Source of the DNA: Dyella sp. A6
GTDB lineage: Bacteria; Pseudomonadota; Gammaproteobacteria; Xanthomonadales; Rhodanobacteraceae
Length of the DNA stretch: 64,000 bases
Assembly (NCBI RefSeq): GCF_036320485.1
Contig: NZ_CP132911.1
Coordinates: forward strand, 2,418,001-2,482,000
Reading direction: 5' to 3'
Below, in pieces: positions 26,465 through 35,171 of the stretch. Below the pieces are notes generated by a model, which ran no database searches, had not been told where the DNA came from, and saw only the letters and a list, made by a program, of their open reading frames with translations. Within the stretch, counting starts at the first letter, position 1; every line of letters starts with the position of its first letter. The translations under genes were made by a program, and so were the position numbers.

Positions 26465-28420
26465 ATGCACGATGCGGAAAACCATCGCAGGCGATTCATC
26501 AAGGGCACGGCCACTGTGCTGGCTTCTGCGTTTGCGGTGCCTGCTGCGCGTGCATTCGTTCCCGACACGGCAGGCACCAGCGCGACCTCCACGAATGATG
26601 CCGTAGCCTCGCGAGAGCAACCGGTGAAGCGCATGCACGGTTTCAGCCTGAACCAGGTGCGCCTTCTCGACAGCGAGTTCGCCACCCAGGCCGAAATCAA
26701 CCGTCGCTACCTGCACAGCCTGCCGGTTGACCGTCTCGCCCACAACTTCCGTCTCCAGGCAGGCTTGCCCAGCCAGGCCAGGCCGCTGGGTGGCTGGGAA
26801 AAGCCCGACTGCGAACTACGCGGCCATTTCAGCGGCGGCCACTACCTTTCCGCGGTGGCACTGGCCTATGCCAGCCATGGCGACACCGTACTGAAGGAAC
26901 GCGGCGATGCACTGGTAGCCATCCTCGCTGCCTGCCAGCAGCCGAACGGCTATTTGAGCGCCTTCCCGGAAAGTTTCTTCGACCGTCTCAGCCGCGGCCA
27001 GAAAGTCTGGGCGCCGTTCTACACCATCCACAAGATCCAGGCCGGCATGCTCGATATGTACCAGCATGCCGGCAACGCACAGGCGTTGAAGGTAGCCACC
27101 GGTATCGGTGACTGGTTGGTGCACTGGCTCAACGGGTTTTCCGATACCGAGATGGCGCATATCGAGAAGACCGAGTTCGGCGGCATCAACGAGTCGATGT
27201 ACAACCTGTACGCGATCACCGGCAACGGTCGCCACCTTGAAGCCGCGCACCGCTTCGACCAGGCATCGCTGCTCGATCCGCTGGCGGCCCATCGCGACGA
27301 ACTGAAGGGACTGCACAGCAACACGCAAGTGCCCAAGATCATCGGCGCCGCCCGCCGCTACGAGCTGACCGGCGAGCCACGCTACCGGCGGATCAGCGAG
27401 TTTTTCTGGGAAACGGTGACCGGCGAACGCACCTATGCCACCGGCGGCTCCAGCAACGACGAGTTCTGGAAGACCGGCCCGGGCGACCTGAAAGGCCAGC
27501 TGGGCCTCTACGCCGCCGAGAGCTGCGTGGCCTACAACCTGCTCAAGCTGACCCGTCACGTATACGAATGGAACGGCGATCCGCGCGCCTTCGACTACTA
27601 CGAGCGCACGCTCTACAACGCGCGCCTGGGCACCCAGGACGAGAACGGCATGAAGCTGTACTACTACCCGCTGCAGGCCGGCGCCAACAAGTACTACAAC
27701 ACGCCATTCGATTCGTTCTGGTGCTGCACCGGCACCGGCGTGGAAGAGTTCGCCCGCTTCAACGAAAACATCTATTTCCGCGAAGGCACGGACCTCTACG
27801 TTAACCTGTTCATCCCCTCGGAACTCGACTGGCCGGAACAACAGCTCAAGCTGCGCCAGGAAACCGGTTTTCCGCGTGAGCCGCGGACCCGGTTCGTGCT
27901 CGCGCTGGGCAAGCCCATCACGATGGCGCTGAACCTGCGCATTCCCGAGTGGATCGGTCCCGACGCCGCCGTGCGGGTGAATGGCGAGACGCTGGATGTC
28001 TTCGCTTCGCCCGGCAGCTACCTCACCCTGCGCCGCGAGTGGCGCGACGGCGACCGCATAGAGCTGGACTTGCCGATGACCCTGCGCAACCAGCCACTGC
28101 CCGGCGACGACAGCCTGCGCGCGGTGCGCTACGGACCGCTGGTGCTGGCCGCACAACTGGGCGGCAAGGGACTGACCCATGCCATGCAGTACGCGGGCAT
28201 GTGGGCGGCGCCGGACCCTGAACCCAAACCGCAACCGGCGCCGCGCGTGGCGATGACCTCGCCGCGGCAGATGGACTGGCTCAAAGCCGCCGACACGCCA
28301 CTGAGCTTCACCGCCAGCACCCTCCACGGCGAGCTGCCGGTGGTGCCGGTCAACCAGATCAAGCACCAGCGCTACGCCGTGTACTGGCAGACCGAAATGG
28401 CTGCCGCCGGCGAAAGCTGA
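26465..28420 (+). CDS. GH127 beta-L-arabinofuranosidase
   Basis: 651 residues from ATG at 26465, preceded by GGGGGAG. It has a twin-arginine signal (NHRRRFIKGTATVLASAFAVPAARA). The catalytic zinc-cysteine set of HypBA1-type enzymes is present: Glu352 and Cys354 in AESCVAYN, Cys420-Cys421 in FWCCTGTGVEEFARF (the first is the nucleophile by homology). Known family members release L-arabinofuranose from beta-arabino-oligosaccharides linked to hydroxyproline in plant extensins. A Tat export signal places it in the periplasm. The GH121 partner (HypBA2) seen in some bacteria is not in the window. Confidence 0.87.
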   Translation: MHDAENHRRRFIKGTATVLASAFAVPAARAFVPDTAGTSATSTNDAVASREQPVKRMHGFSLNQVRLLDSEFATQAEINRRYLHSLPVDRLAHNFRLQAGLPSQARPLGGWEKPDCELRGHFSGGHYLSAVALAYASHGDTVLKERGDALVAILAACQQPNGYLSAFPESFFDRLSRGQKVWAPFYTIHKIQAGMLDMYQHAGNAQALKVATGIGDWLVHWLNGFSDTEMAHIEKTEFGGINESMYNLYAITGNGRHLEAAHRFDQASLLDPLAAHRDELKGLHSNTQVPKIIGAARRYELTGEPRYRRISEFFWETVTGERTYATGGSSNDEFWKTGPGDLKGQLGLYAAESCVAYNLLKLTRHVYEWNGDPRAFDYYERTLYNARLGTQDENGMKLYYYPLQAGANKYYNTPFDSFWCCTGTGVEEFARFNENIYFREGTDLYVNLFIPSELDWPEQQLKLRQETGFPREPRTRFVLALGKPITMALNLRIPEWIGPDAAVRVNGETLDVFASPGSYLTLRREWRDGDRIELDLPMTLRNQPLPGDDSLRAVRYGPLVLAAQLGGKGLTHAMQYAGMWAAPDPEPKPQPAPRVAMTSPRQMDWLKAADTPLSFTASTLHGELPVVPVNQIKHQRYAVYWQTEMAAAGES

Positions 28421-28633
28421 ACCCGCGAGCGCGTCACGCGCGCTCAAAACACCTGCGGCAAGGCCCGTTACGGGTCTTGCCGGGGGACGACGGCACCGGG
28501 CCCGGTGCGCCGCGCTTGCGCGAACGATGTCCCTCAAAGAGCTATCTGCGGCGTCTCCCCGCAGCTTTCGCGTGCCCCGCAATCGCCCCACGCCCCAACG
28601 CTCCGTCAACCCCACCCCGCTGAGGAAACGTCT

Positions 28634-31570
28634 ATGTTTATGGACAAACGCGATACCCGAATCCACGCTTCTCCCTCCATCGCCTCCCGACATGCGCGCC
28701 GGGCGCTGAGCCATGCCATCCACGGCGCCTTGATGTTGTTCCTGCTGGCCGGCACCGGCACCCTGCATGCCCAGGACAACGGCACGACCGATACCAGCAG
28801 CAAAGGCGCTGACGTCAAAAAGGCGAAGAATCTGGAAGCCGTCACCGTCACCGGTTCGCGTATCCGCCGTGTCGACGTCGAGACAGCCAACCCCGTGGTC
28901 ACCCTCGACCGGACCGCGATCGAGGACACAGGCAAGCCGACCCTGGGCGACCTGGTGCAGGAGCTGCCCTCGATCGCGGGCAACGCCACCAACCCCTATA
29001 CCAACAACGGCGGCGGCACCGGCGCATCCACCGTCTCGCTACGCGGCTTGGGCGACAAGCGCACGCTGATCCTGGTCAACGGTGTGCGCCTGGCCTACAA
29101 CGACATCAATGCGATTCCCGCCAGCATGATCGAGCGGATCGAAGTCCTCAGCGACGGCGCCTCGGCGGTGTACGGCTCTGACGCGATCGGCGGCGTGGTG
29201 AACTTCATCCTGCGCGATCATTTCGACGGCGTGCAGGTATCCGGCGATTACGGCACCAGCTCGCGCAGCGATGCCAACCGCCGCAATTTTTCCATCACCG
29301 CCGGCCACACCGGCAGCAACTACAGCGTGATCGGCGGTCTTTCCCGCAGCAGCATCGATGCGTTGTCCGCCGGCTCGCGCAGCTATTCGAAGGACGCGCT
29401 CTACCTGATCGACGGACAGACGGTGAAGGAAGGTTCGTCGGCGACCCCTTATGGCTCGATCAGCTTCAATGACGGCTCGGCGGCATCCACCGCACTGGCG
29501 ACTGCCAACGGGTGCTCGCGGGTCACGCTCAACCATGGCGTCAGCGGCACCGCCAGTGCCGGCGATTTCCACTGCTACAACTCCAGCAGCGACTCGTACA
29601 ACTACCAGCCCTACAACCTGCTGCAGACACCGCAGAAGCGCACCAACGCATTCCTGCTGGCCAAGTACCAGATCAGCGACAACGTCTCGGCCTACCTCAA
29701 CACGTACTTCAGCCAGACCAAGTCCTCGTCGGTGATCGCGCCCGTCCCGATCTTCGCCAACGGCGACAACTTCCTGGTTTCGGCCAACAGCTACTACAAC
29801 CCGTTCGGGGTCAACTTCGGTACCGACCGCAGCACCGGCACCTCGTACAACGACCTCAACACCCGCCTGACCGTGCTCGGCAACCGAAGCTACGAATACA
29901 CCACCGACAACCTGCAGGTGAATCCGGGCCTGCGCGGCAACTTCGGCGACAGCTCCTGGCAGTGGGATGCCGACATCAACTACGGTCGGGTCAGGCAGAC
30001 CTCGATCAACTACGGGTTCCTGAACTACGCCAAGTTCGAGCAGGCCATCGGCCCCTCGTTCATGGATACCGACGGGGTGGTCAAATGCGGCACCCCCGGC
30101 AATGTGATCAGCAGTTGTACGCCGCTGAACATCTTCAACATCAACGACGCATCCAACCTTTCCACGCTGCAGTCGATGGTGGTCAACCCCAGGTTCAGCA
30201 GTGTCTATACCGTCAAGCAGGTGGAAGCCAATGCCAACGGCGACCTGTTCGATCTGCCTGCCGGTACGGTCAGCCTGGCCACCGGACTGTCGTATCGAAA
30301 GGAAAGCACCTCGAGCCAGGCCGATGCGCTGTATACCGCGGACGAGAACGGCCTGTGCGGCGTGATCGAATTCTGCGCCTCGAACCTGGCCGGCAGCTTC
30401 AACGTCAAGGAAGCCTATGCCGAGGCGCTGGTGCCGCTGCTGGCCGATCTGCCGGGCGTGCGCTCGCTGAACATCACCGTAGGCACGCGCTGGTCGGACT
30501 ACAGCACCGTGGGCAGCAAGACCAACAGCAAGCTGGCGCTGGAATGGCGCCCGATCGACGACCTGCTGCTGCGCGGCACGGTGTCCCAGGTATTCCGTGC
30601 CCCGAACACCAGTGAGCTGTATGCCGGCGTGGCCGGCGACGCCGCCACCGTCAACGATCCCTGCAACGGTTACACCGGTGGCCATGCGGCAGCCTGCGCC
30701 AACGTACCCACCAACGGCAGCTATCAGCAGGCCGACGGCCAGATCTCCGGCAAGGTCTCGGGTGCCGTGGTGGCCGGGTACCAACTCAAGCCGGAGACCG
30801 GTCGCTCGTATGACTTCGGCTTTGTCTATGACCCGCACTGGCTGGAAGGCCTGTCGGTGAGTGTGGACAACTGGCGGATCGACCTGCAGGACACGATTTC
30901 CACGGTGTCCGCGCAGACCGTGCTCAACCAGTGCTACGCCAACTCGGCCAGCGCGTTCTGCGCCCTGATCCACCGCAATGGCAATGGCACGATCAACTAC
31001 GTCGCCGAGCCGACGGTGAACCTTGGCAAGCTGTGGGTCGCCGGCACCGATTTCTCGGCCAACTACAAGTTCGCCAGGACCGACTACGGCCGCTTCATCG
31101 CCAGCCTCAACGGCACCTACATGAAGCGCTACGACATCAACCCGGACACCACCGACCCCAGTTCGGTGGTCATCCGCAACGCCGGCATCTACACCTATGC
31201 CTACGGCAACTTCCCGCGCTGGCGCGGCCTGGGAACGCTAAGCTGGGCACGCGGCCACTGGAGCGCCTCCTGGCAGATGCGCTACATCGGCAAGACCCAG
31301 ATCGGCAGCTCCGACCCGGCCCAGGGCCTGTCCGCCGATTACGATATAGCCAATGCCGTGCGCAAGATCGGTGCGGTCGTCTACCACAACCTTCAGGTGG
31401 GCTACGACTTTGCCCGCTGGCATACCAAACTCCAGCTGGGTGTGGACAACCTGACCGACAAGCAACCCTCGCTGTACTACGCCAACAATGTCACCAACGC
31501 CAACACGGATGTCGCCACCTACGACCTGCTGGGGCGTTATTACTGGATGCGCGCCACGGTGAAATTCTGA
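28634..31570 (+). CDS. TonB-dependent outer-membrane receptor
   Basis: 978 residues from ATG at 28634 (GAGG site). A long N-terminus with a signal sequence (HGALMLFLLAGTGTLHA) is followed by a TonB box region (LEAVTVTGSRIRR), a plug domain (about 65-200, KRTLILVNGVRL, EVLSDGASAVYGSDAIGGVVNF) and a 22-strand barrel ending in aromatic residue F (VKF). It lies between two glycosidase genes, 213 bp after GH127, so it most likely imports arabinosylated or galactosylated oligosaccharides or glycopeptides. No STN signalling domain, hence not a transducer. Confidence 0.92.
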   Translation: MFMDKRDTRIHASPSIASRHARRALSHAIHGALMLFLLAGTGTLHAQDNGTTDTSSKGADVKKAKNLEAVTVTGSRIRRVDVETANPVVTLDRTAIEDTGKPTLGDLVQELPSIAGNATNPYTNNGGGTGASTVSLRGLGDKRTLILVNGVRLAYNDINAIPASMIERIEVLSDGASAVYGSDAIGGVVNFILRDHFDGVQVSGDYGTSSRSDANRRNFSITAGHTGSNYSVIGGLSRSSIDALSAGSRSYSKDALYLIDGQTVKEGSSATPYGSISFNDGSAASTALATANGCSRVTLNHGVSGTASAGDFHCYNSSSDSYNYQPYNLLQTPQKRTNAFLLAKYQISDNVSAYLNTYFSQTKSSSVIAPVPIFANGDNFLVSANSYYNPFGVNFGTDRSTGTSYNDLNTRLTVLGNRSYEYTTDNLQVNPGLRGNFGDSSWQWDADINYGRVRQTSINYGFLNYAKFEQAIGPSFMDTDGVVKCGTPGNVISSCTPLNIFNINDASNLSTLQSMVVNPRFSSVYTVKQVEANANGDLFDLPAGTVSLATGLSYRKESTSSQADALYTADENGLCGVIEFCASNLAGSFNVKEAYAEALVPLLADLPGVRSLNITVGTRWSDYSTVGSKTNSKLALEWRPIDDLLLRGTVSQVFRAPNTSELYAGVAGDAATVNDPCNGYTGGHAAACANVPTNGSYQQADGQISGKVSGAVVAGYQLKPETGRSYDFGFVYDPHWLEGLSVSVDNWRIDLQDTISTVSAQTVLNQCYANSASAFCALIHRNGNGTINYVAEPTVNLGKLWVAGTDFSANYKFARTDYGRFIASLNGTYMKRYDINPDTTDPSSVVIRNAGIYTYAYGNFPRWRGLGTLSWARGHWSASWQMRYIGKTQIGSSDPAQGLSADYDIANAVRKIGAVVYHNLQVGYDFARWHTKLQLGVDNLTDKQPSLYYANNVTNANTDVATYDLLGRYYWMRATVKF

Positions 31571-31582
31571 TCCATCGCGTCA

Positions 31583-31608
31583 AGGCGGCCGGCCATGGCC
31601 GGCCGCCT
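31583..31608. repeat. 26-bp perfect palindrome between receptor and glycosidase genes
   Basis: The arms read AGGCGGCCGGCCA and its exact complement, with no loop. It starts 12 bp after the receptor stop and ends 17 bp before the next start codon. It may stabilise the 3' end of the receptor message or attenuate read-through. Confidence 0.55.
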
Positions 31609-31625
31609 CGGGAACCCATAGCAAA

Positions 31626-33215
31626 ATGACAGTACGAACCTGCGTCCGCCCCCTGCTGGGCGTCCTCCTGGCGGCCTCGGCCTTTTTGGCCCAGGCCGGC
31701 GAGCCTCCGCAACTGGTCCATCACGATGGCCGTTTCGCCCTGATGGTGGACGGCCGGCCATTCACCGTACTGGCGGCGCAGCTCAACAACTCCAGCGCCT
31801 GGCCGGACGTGCTCCCGGAAGTCTGGCCCGCAGTCGAGGCCGTGCATGCCAACACCGTCGAGGCACCGGTGTACTGGGAACAGTTCGAACCCCGGCCGGG
31901 CCAGTTCGACTACACCAACATCGATGCGCTGGTCACCCAGGCCCGCGCTCACCACGTGCACCTGATCCTGCTGTGGTTCGGCACCTGGAAGAACGGCCAG
32001 ATGCACTACGTGCCCACCTGGATCAAGGACGACCCGACGCACTACCCACGCATGCTGGACGCCGATGGCCAGCCGATCGAAGTGCTCTCGCCCTACTCGG
32101 CCGCCAACCTGCAGGCCGACCGCACGGCCTTCGTCGCGCTGATGAAACACCTGCGTGCGATCGACGGCGACCGCCATACGGTGATCATGGTGCAGGTGGA
32201 GAACGAACCCGGTGCCATCGGCACCGTGCGCGACCACGGCGCTGCCGCCGACCGCGCGTTCGCCGGCCCGGTGCCGACGACGCTGGCACAGGCGCTGCAC
32301 AAGCCGGCCGGTTCGTGGCGCCAGTTGTTCGGCGCCGATGCCGCCGAAGCCTTTGCCGCCTACGGCATCGCCGATTACATCCAGCAGGTGGCGGCCGCCG
32401 GCAAGGCGGTGTATCCGCTGCCGATGTACGTCAACACCTGGCTGCGCTACAAGGGCAAGCACCTGCCCGGGATCGACTACCCCAGCGGCGGCGCCACCTG
32501 GAACGTGCTGGACATCTGGAAGGCGACGGTGACCTCGATCGACCTGATCGGCACCGACCTGTACACCGACGACTATCACGAGTTCACCCGCGTGGTCGGC
32601 CAGTACCACCGCCCGGACAACCCGAGCTGGATCTCGGAAACCGGCTTCGAGGCGGGCACGGCGAAGTTCCTGTTCTACATCCTGGGCAAGGGCGGCATCG
32701 GCTTTTCCACCTTCGGTGTCGACGGCCACGACACCGACGCTGCCGGCAAGGCAGCCAGCCAGGCCTATGCGCGCAACTACGGGGCCATCGGCGCGATCGA
32801 CCGCATCGTGGCGTCAGCCGCCTATGAGGGACGTCTGCAGGCCGTGGTCGAGCAGCGCGGCCAGCCGAAGCGCGTGTTGCGTTTCGGTCACTGGCGGATC
32901 GATGTGTCGTTCGGCGCGCCAGCCTGGGGCGACGCACCGCCGATCCTGGCCGGCAACCCGCACGACAACGGCCACGTGCTTGTCATACAGCTTGACCCGC
33001 ACACCTTCCTGGTCACCGGCTTCCATGCCCGCGTCGAGTTCAAGCGCACGGCGCAGGACGGCCGCCGCGGCCAGCTGTTGCGCGTCGAGGAAGGCGATTT
33101 CGAGCATGACGGTCGCTGGCATTCGCGTCGCTGGCTCAATGGCGACCAGACCGACTACGGCCTGAATTTCGGCGACGACAGCCGGCTGCTGAGGGTCACG
33201 GTCGGCAGCTACTGA
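31626..33215 (+). CDS. GH35-like beta-galactosidase (DUF5597 type)
   Basis: 529 residues with a Sec signal peptide (ending LAQAGE). A TIM-barrel domain carries YWEQFEPRPGQFDY, the acid/base motif MVQVENEPGA and the probable nucleophile Glu in PSWISETGF. The C-terminal part resembles DUF5597. Related enzymes are beta-galactosidases. Arabinogalactan proteins carry galactan chains on hydroxyproline, so this suits the neighbouring GH127 and hydroxyproline genes (inference). It is followed by a terminator. Confidence 0.83.
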   Translation: MTVRTCVRPLLGVLLAASAFLAQAGEPPQLVHHDGRFALMVDGRPFTVLAAQLNNSSAWPDVLPEVWPAVEAVHANTVEAPVYWEQFEPRPGQFDYTNIDALVTQARAHHVHLILLWFGTWKNGQMHYVPTWIKDDPTHYPRMLDADGQPIEVLSPYSAANLQADRTAFVALMKHLRAIDGDRHTVIMVQVENEPGAIGTVRDHGAAADRAFAGPVPTTLAQALHKPAGSWRQLFGADAAEAFAAYGIADYIQQVAAAGKAVYPLPMYVNTWLRYKGKHLPGIDYPSGGATWNVLDIWKATVTSIDLIGTDLYTDDYHEFTRVVGQYHRPDNPSWISETGFEAGTAKFLFYILGKGGIGFSTFGVDGHDTDAAGKAASQAYARNYGAIGAIDRIVASAAYEGRLQAVVEQRGQPKRVLRFGHWRIDVSFGAPAWGDAPPILAGNPHDNGHVLVIQLDPHTFLVTGFHARVEFKRTAQDGRRGQLLRVEEGDFEHDGRWHSRRWLNGDQTDYGLNFGDDSRLLRVTVGSY

Positions 33216-33318
33216 CAATCGCCGCATGCCGCGCCCGCGCACCGGCCTGCGGGCCGGTGATGGTGCGGCGCAAGCTGTTGCCTCCGTCGGTGGAGGACTA
33301 CAATGCACCCCGTCCACG

Positions 33319-33352
33319 AACCGCCATGCTCCGCCTGGCGGTTTGTTTTTTA
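33319..33352 (+). terminator. Rho-independent terminator
   Basis: AACCGCCA / TGGCGGTT stem (33319-33326 and 33336-33343) followed by TGTTTTTT. A second hairpin CCTCC-GTCGGT-GGAGG precedes it. It ends the glycosidase locus. Confidence 0.8.
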
Positions 33353-33461
33353 AGCACAATCAAAGAGTTGAAGGTGCGTACACGGACATGCCAAGGCATG
33401 CACGCGCTGCGTAGTACCGCCCTCCTTCGGGCACTCCATCCACGACGTTATCCGTATCCCC

Positions 33462-34562
33462 ATGATCTTTGAAACCATCTCCCATACCGACCACGAGCAG
33501 GTTGTTTTCTGCCACAACCGCGACGCCGGCTTGAAGGCCATCATCGCGATCCATAACACCGTGCTGGGCCCCGCACTGGGTGGTCTGCGCATGTGGCCGT
33601 ACAAGACCGAGCAGGATGCCGTGAACGATGTGCTGCGCCTGTCGCGCGGCATGACCTACAAGAACGCCGTGGCCGGGCTGAACCTGGGCGGCGGCAAAGC
33701 GGTGATCATCGGTGACCCGTCGAAGGACAAGTCCGAGGCGCTGTTCCGCGCGTTCGGCCGCTTCGTCAACACGCTGGGCGGCCGCTACATCACCGCCGAG
33801 GACGTCGGTATCGACGTCAACGACATGGAATACGTGTACCGCGAAACCGAGTACGTGACCGGCGTGCACCAGGTGCATGGCGGCTCGGGCGACCCGTCGC
33901 CGTTCACGGCCTACGGCACCCTGCAGGGCCTGATGGCCACGCTGCAGTTCAAGTACGGCAGCGAGGACGTGGGCAAGTACAGCTACGCGGTGCAGGGCTG
34001 CGGCCACGTCGGCGGCGAGTTCATCAAGCTGCTGCGCGAGCAGGGCGCCAAGGTGTTCGTCACCGACATCAACAAGGAAGCCGTGCAGCGCTGCGTGGAC
34101 GAGCTGGGCTGCGAAGCGGTGGGCCTGGACGAAATCTACGACGTGGACGCCGACGTCTACGCGCCGTGCGCGCTGGGCGGCACCGTCAACGAGCAGACCA
34201 TCGACCGCATCAAGGCCAAGATCATCTGCGGCCCGGCCAACAACCAGCTGGCCACCGACGCGATCGGCGACGAGCTGACCCGCCGCGGCGTGCTGTACGC
34301 ACCCGATTACGCGGTCAACGCCGGCGGCGTGATGAACGTGTCGCTGGAGATCGACGGCTACAACCGCGAGCGTGCGATGCGCATGATGCGCACGATCTAC
34401 TACAACCTGGGCCGCATCTTCGAGATCAGCAAGTCCGAAGGCATCCCGACCTACAAAGCAGCCGACCGCCTGGCCGAAGAACGCATCACCGCGATCGGCA
34501 AGATCAAGCTGCCGCACATGGGCAACGGCACCCGCTTCCAGGGTCGCATGCGCGGCCAGTAA
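33462..34562 (+). CDS. Leucine dehydrogenase
   Basis: 366 residues of the Glu/Leu/Phe/Val dehydrogenase family. It reversibly deaminates leucine and other branched-chain amino acids to 2-oxo acids with NAD+. The substrate-binding GGLR and catalytic Lys in LGGGKAVI are present, as is the nucleotide motif VQGCGHVGGEF. It is single, flanked by terminators. Products would feed the isovaleryl-CoA dehydrogenase and methylcrotonyl-CoA carboxylase encoded further on. Confidence 0.93.
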   Translation: MIFETISHTDHEQVVFCHNRDAGLKAIIAIHNTVLGPALGGLRMWPYKTEQDAVNDVLRLSRGMTYKNAVAGLNLGGGKAVIIGDPSKDKSEALFRAFGRFVNTLGGRYITAEDVGIDVNDMEYVYRETEYVTGVHQVHGGSGDPSPFTAYGTLQGLMATLQFKYGSEDVGKYSYAVQGCGHVGGEFIKLLREQGAKVFVTDINKEAVQRCVDELGCEAVGLDEIYDVDADVYAPCALGGTVNEQTIDRIKAKIICGPANNQLATDAIGDELTRRGVLYAPDYAVNAGGVMNVSLEIDGYNRERAMRMMRTIYYNLGRIFEISKSEGIPTYKAADRLAEERITAIGKIKLPHMGNGTRFQGRMRGQ

Positions 34563-34586
34563 GCGGACCAGCCAGCCATGCTCCCG

Positions 34587-34620
34587 ACGAGCCCGGCCAT
34601 GCGCCGGGCTCGTTCGTTTC
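34587..34620 (+). terminator. Rho-independent terminator after leucine dehydrogenase
   Basis: ACGAGCCCGG / CCGGGCTCGT stem (34587-34596 and 34603-34612) followed by TCGTTTC. Confidence 0.7.
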
Positions 34621-34651
34621 ACGCCGGCCGTCACGCATTCGCGCAGGCGGC

Positions 34652-34677
34652 TTCAATCGACCGGCAAGCCTGCTAAA
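34652..34677 (+). promoter_or_regulatory. Possible sigma-70 promoter of the pigment cluster
   Basis: TTCAAT and TAAACT are separated by 16-17 bp just after the leucine dehydrogenase terminator. Only moderate similarity to the consensus. It would give a leader of about 150 nt before the small ORF at 34836. Confidence 0.3.
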
Positions 34678-34689
34678 CTGCGGGCACAA

Positions 34690-34835
34690 AAGATGTGCAA
34701 GGCTTTGCCGGCAAAGGCAAAGCTGCGATCAGGGGGCCCGTTTCGCGGGCAGCCGGCACGGCCGGTGTCAGGCAGATCCAGCGGTAACCGGGATATCCGC
34801 GCCCAGGGCCTTTTGCGCCCGATGCACGGAGGCCC
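34690..34835 (+). other. Structured leader of the pigment cluster
   Basis: This stretch contains several inverted repeats: CTTTGCCGGCAAAG near 34703, GCCCG/CGGGC near 34736-34752, and GGGCC/GCGCCC around TTTT near 34805-34820. It has no gene. It could form a regulatory 5' leader; it does not match a riboswitch class that I can confirm. Confidence 0.3.
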
Positions 34836-34892
34836 ATGGCTGACTGCGGCACGCAGTATTCACCAAGGCAGGAACAGGTAGAACCGTTATGA
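34836..34892 (+). CDS. Possible leader peptide coupled to the first ACP gene
   Basis: An 18-codon ORF, MADCGTQYSPRQEQVEPL, with the strong ribosome site GGAGG four bases before its ATG. Its TGA overlaps the ATG of the acyl carrier gene (ATGA), while the ACP gene itself has only a weak site. The layout is that of a translationally coupled upstream ORF. Coding is not proven. Confidence 0.4.
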   Translation: MADCGTQYSPRQEQVEPL

Positions 34893-35158
34893 GCAGCATC
34901 ATGGAAGCAGGGATTAGCGACGAGGAGATTCTGGACAAGCTCCGCGACGTGCTGCGCGACACCTTCGAGATCGATCCTGCCCGGGTCACCCCCGGCGCCC
35001 ACCTGTTCACCGACCTGGAACTGGATTCCATCGACGCGGTGGACCTGGCGATCCAGGTGCAGGAAATGACCGGCATGCGGATCAAGCCGGAGGACTTCAA
35101 GAACGTACGCACGGTGGGTGACGTGATCGCCACGGTGCACGCCCTGCTCGAGCGCTGA
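34889..35158 (+). CDS. Acyl carrier protein 1 of the aryl-polyene cluster
   Basis: 89 residues with the phosphopantetheine attachment motif LELDSIDAVDLAIQ (Ser in DSID). Small acidic helical protein that carries the growing polyene chain. It is the first cistron of the pigment cluster; a second ACP is encoded at 43300, matching the two-ACP arrangement (ApeE/ApeF) of aryl-polyene systems. Confidence 0.9.
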   Translation: MSSIMEAGISDEEILDKLRDVLRDTFEIDPARVTPGAHLFTDLELDSIDAVDLAIQVQEMTGMRIKPEDFKNVRTVGDVIATVHALLER

Positions 35159-35171
35159 CGCCGCACGCGCC

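Noticed and set aside
34690..34835. c-di-GMP-I (GEMM) riboswitch
   Set aside because: A GGCAAAGC string looks similar, but the tetraloop receptor, the second stem and the closing GCCGGG-TTGCC element are not in the right order.
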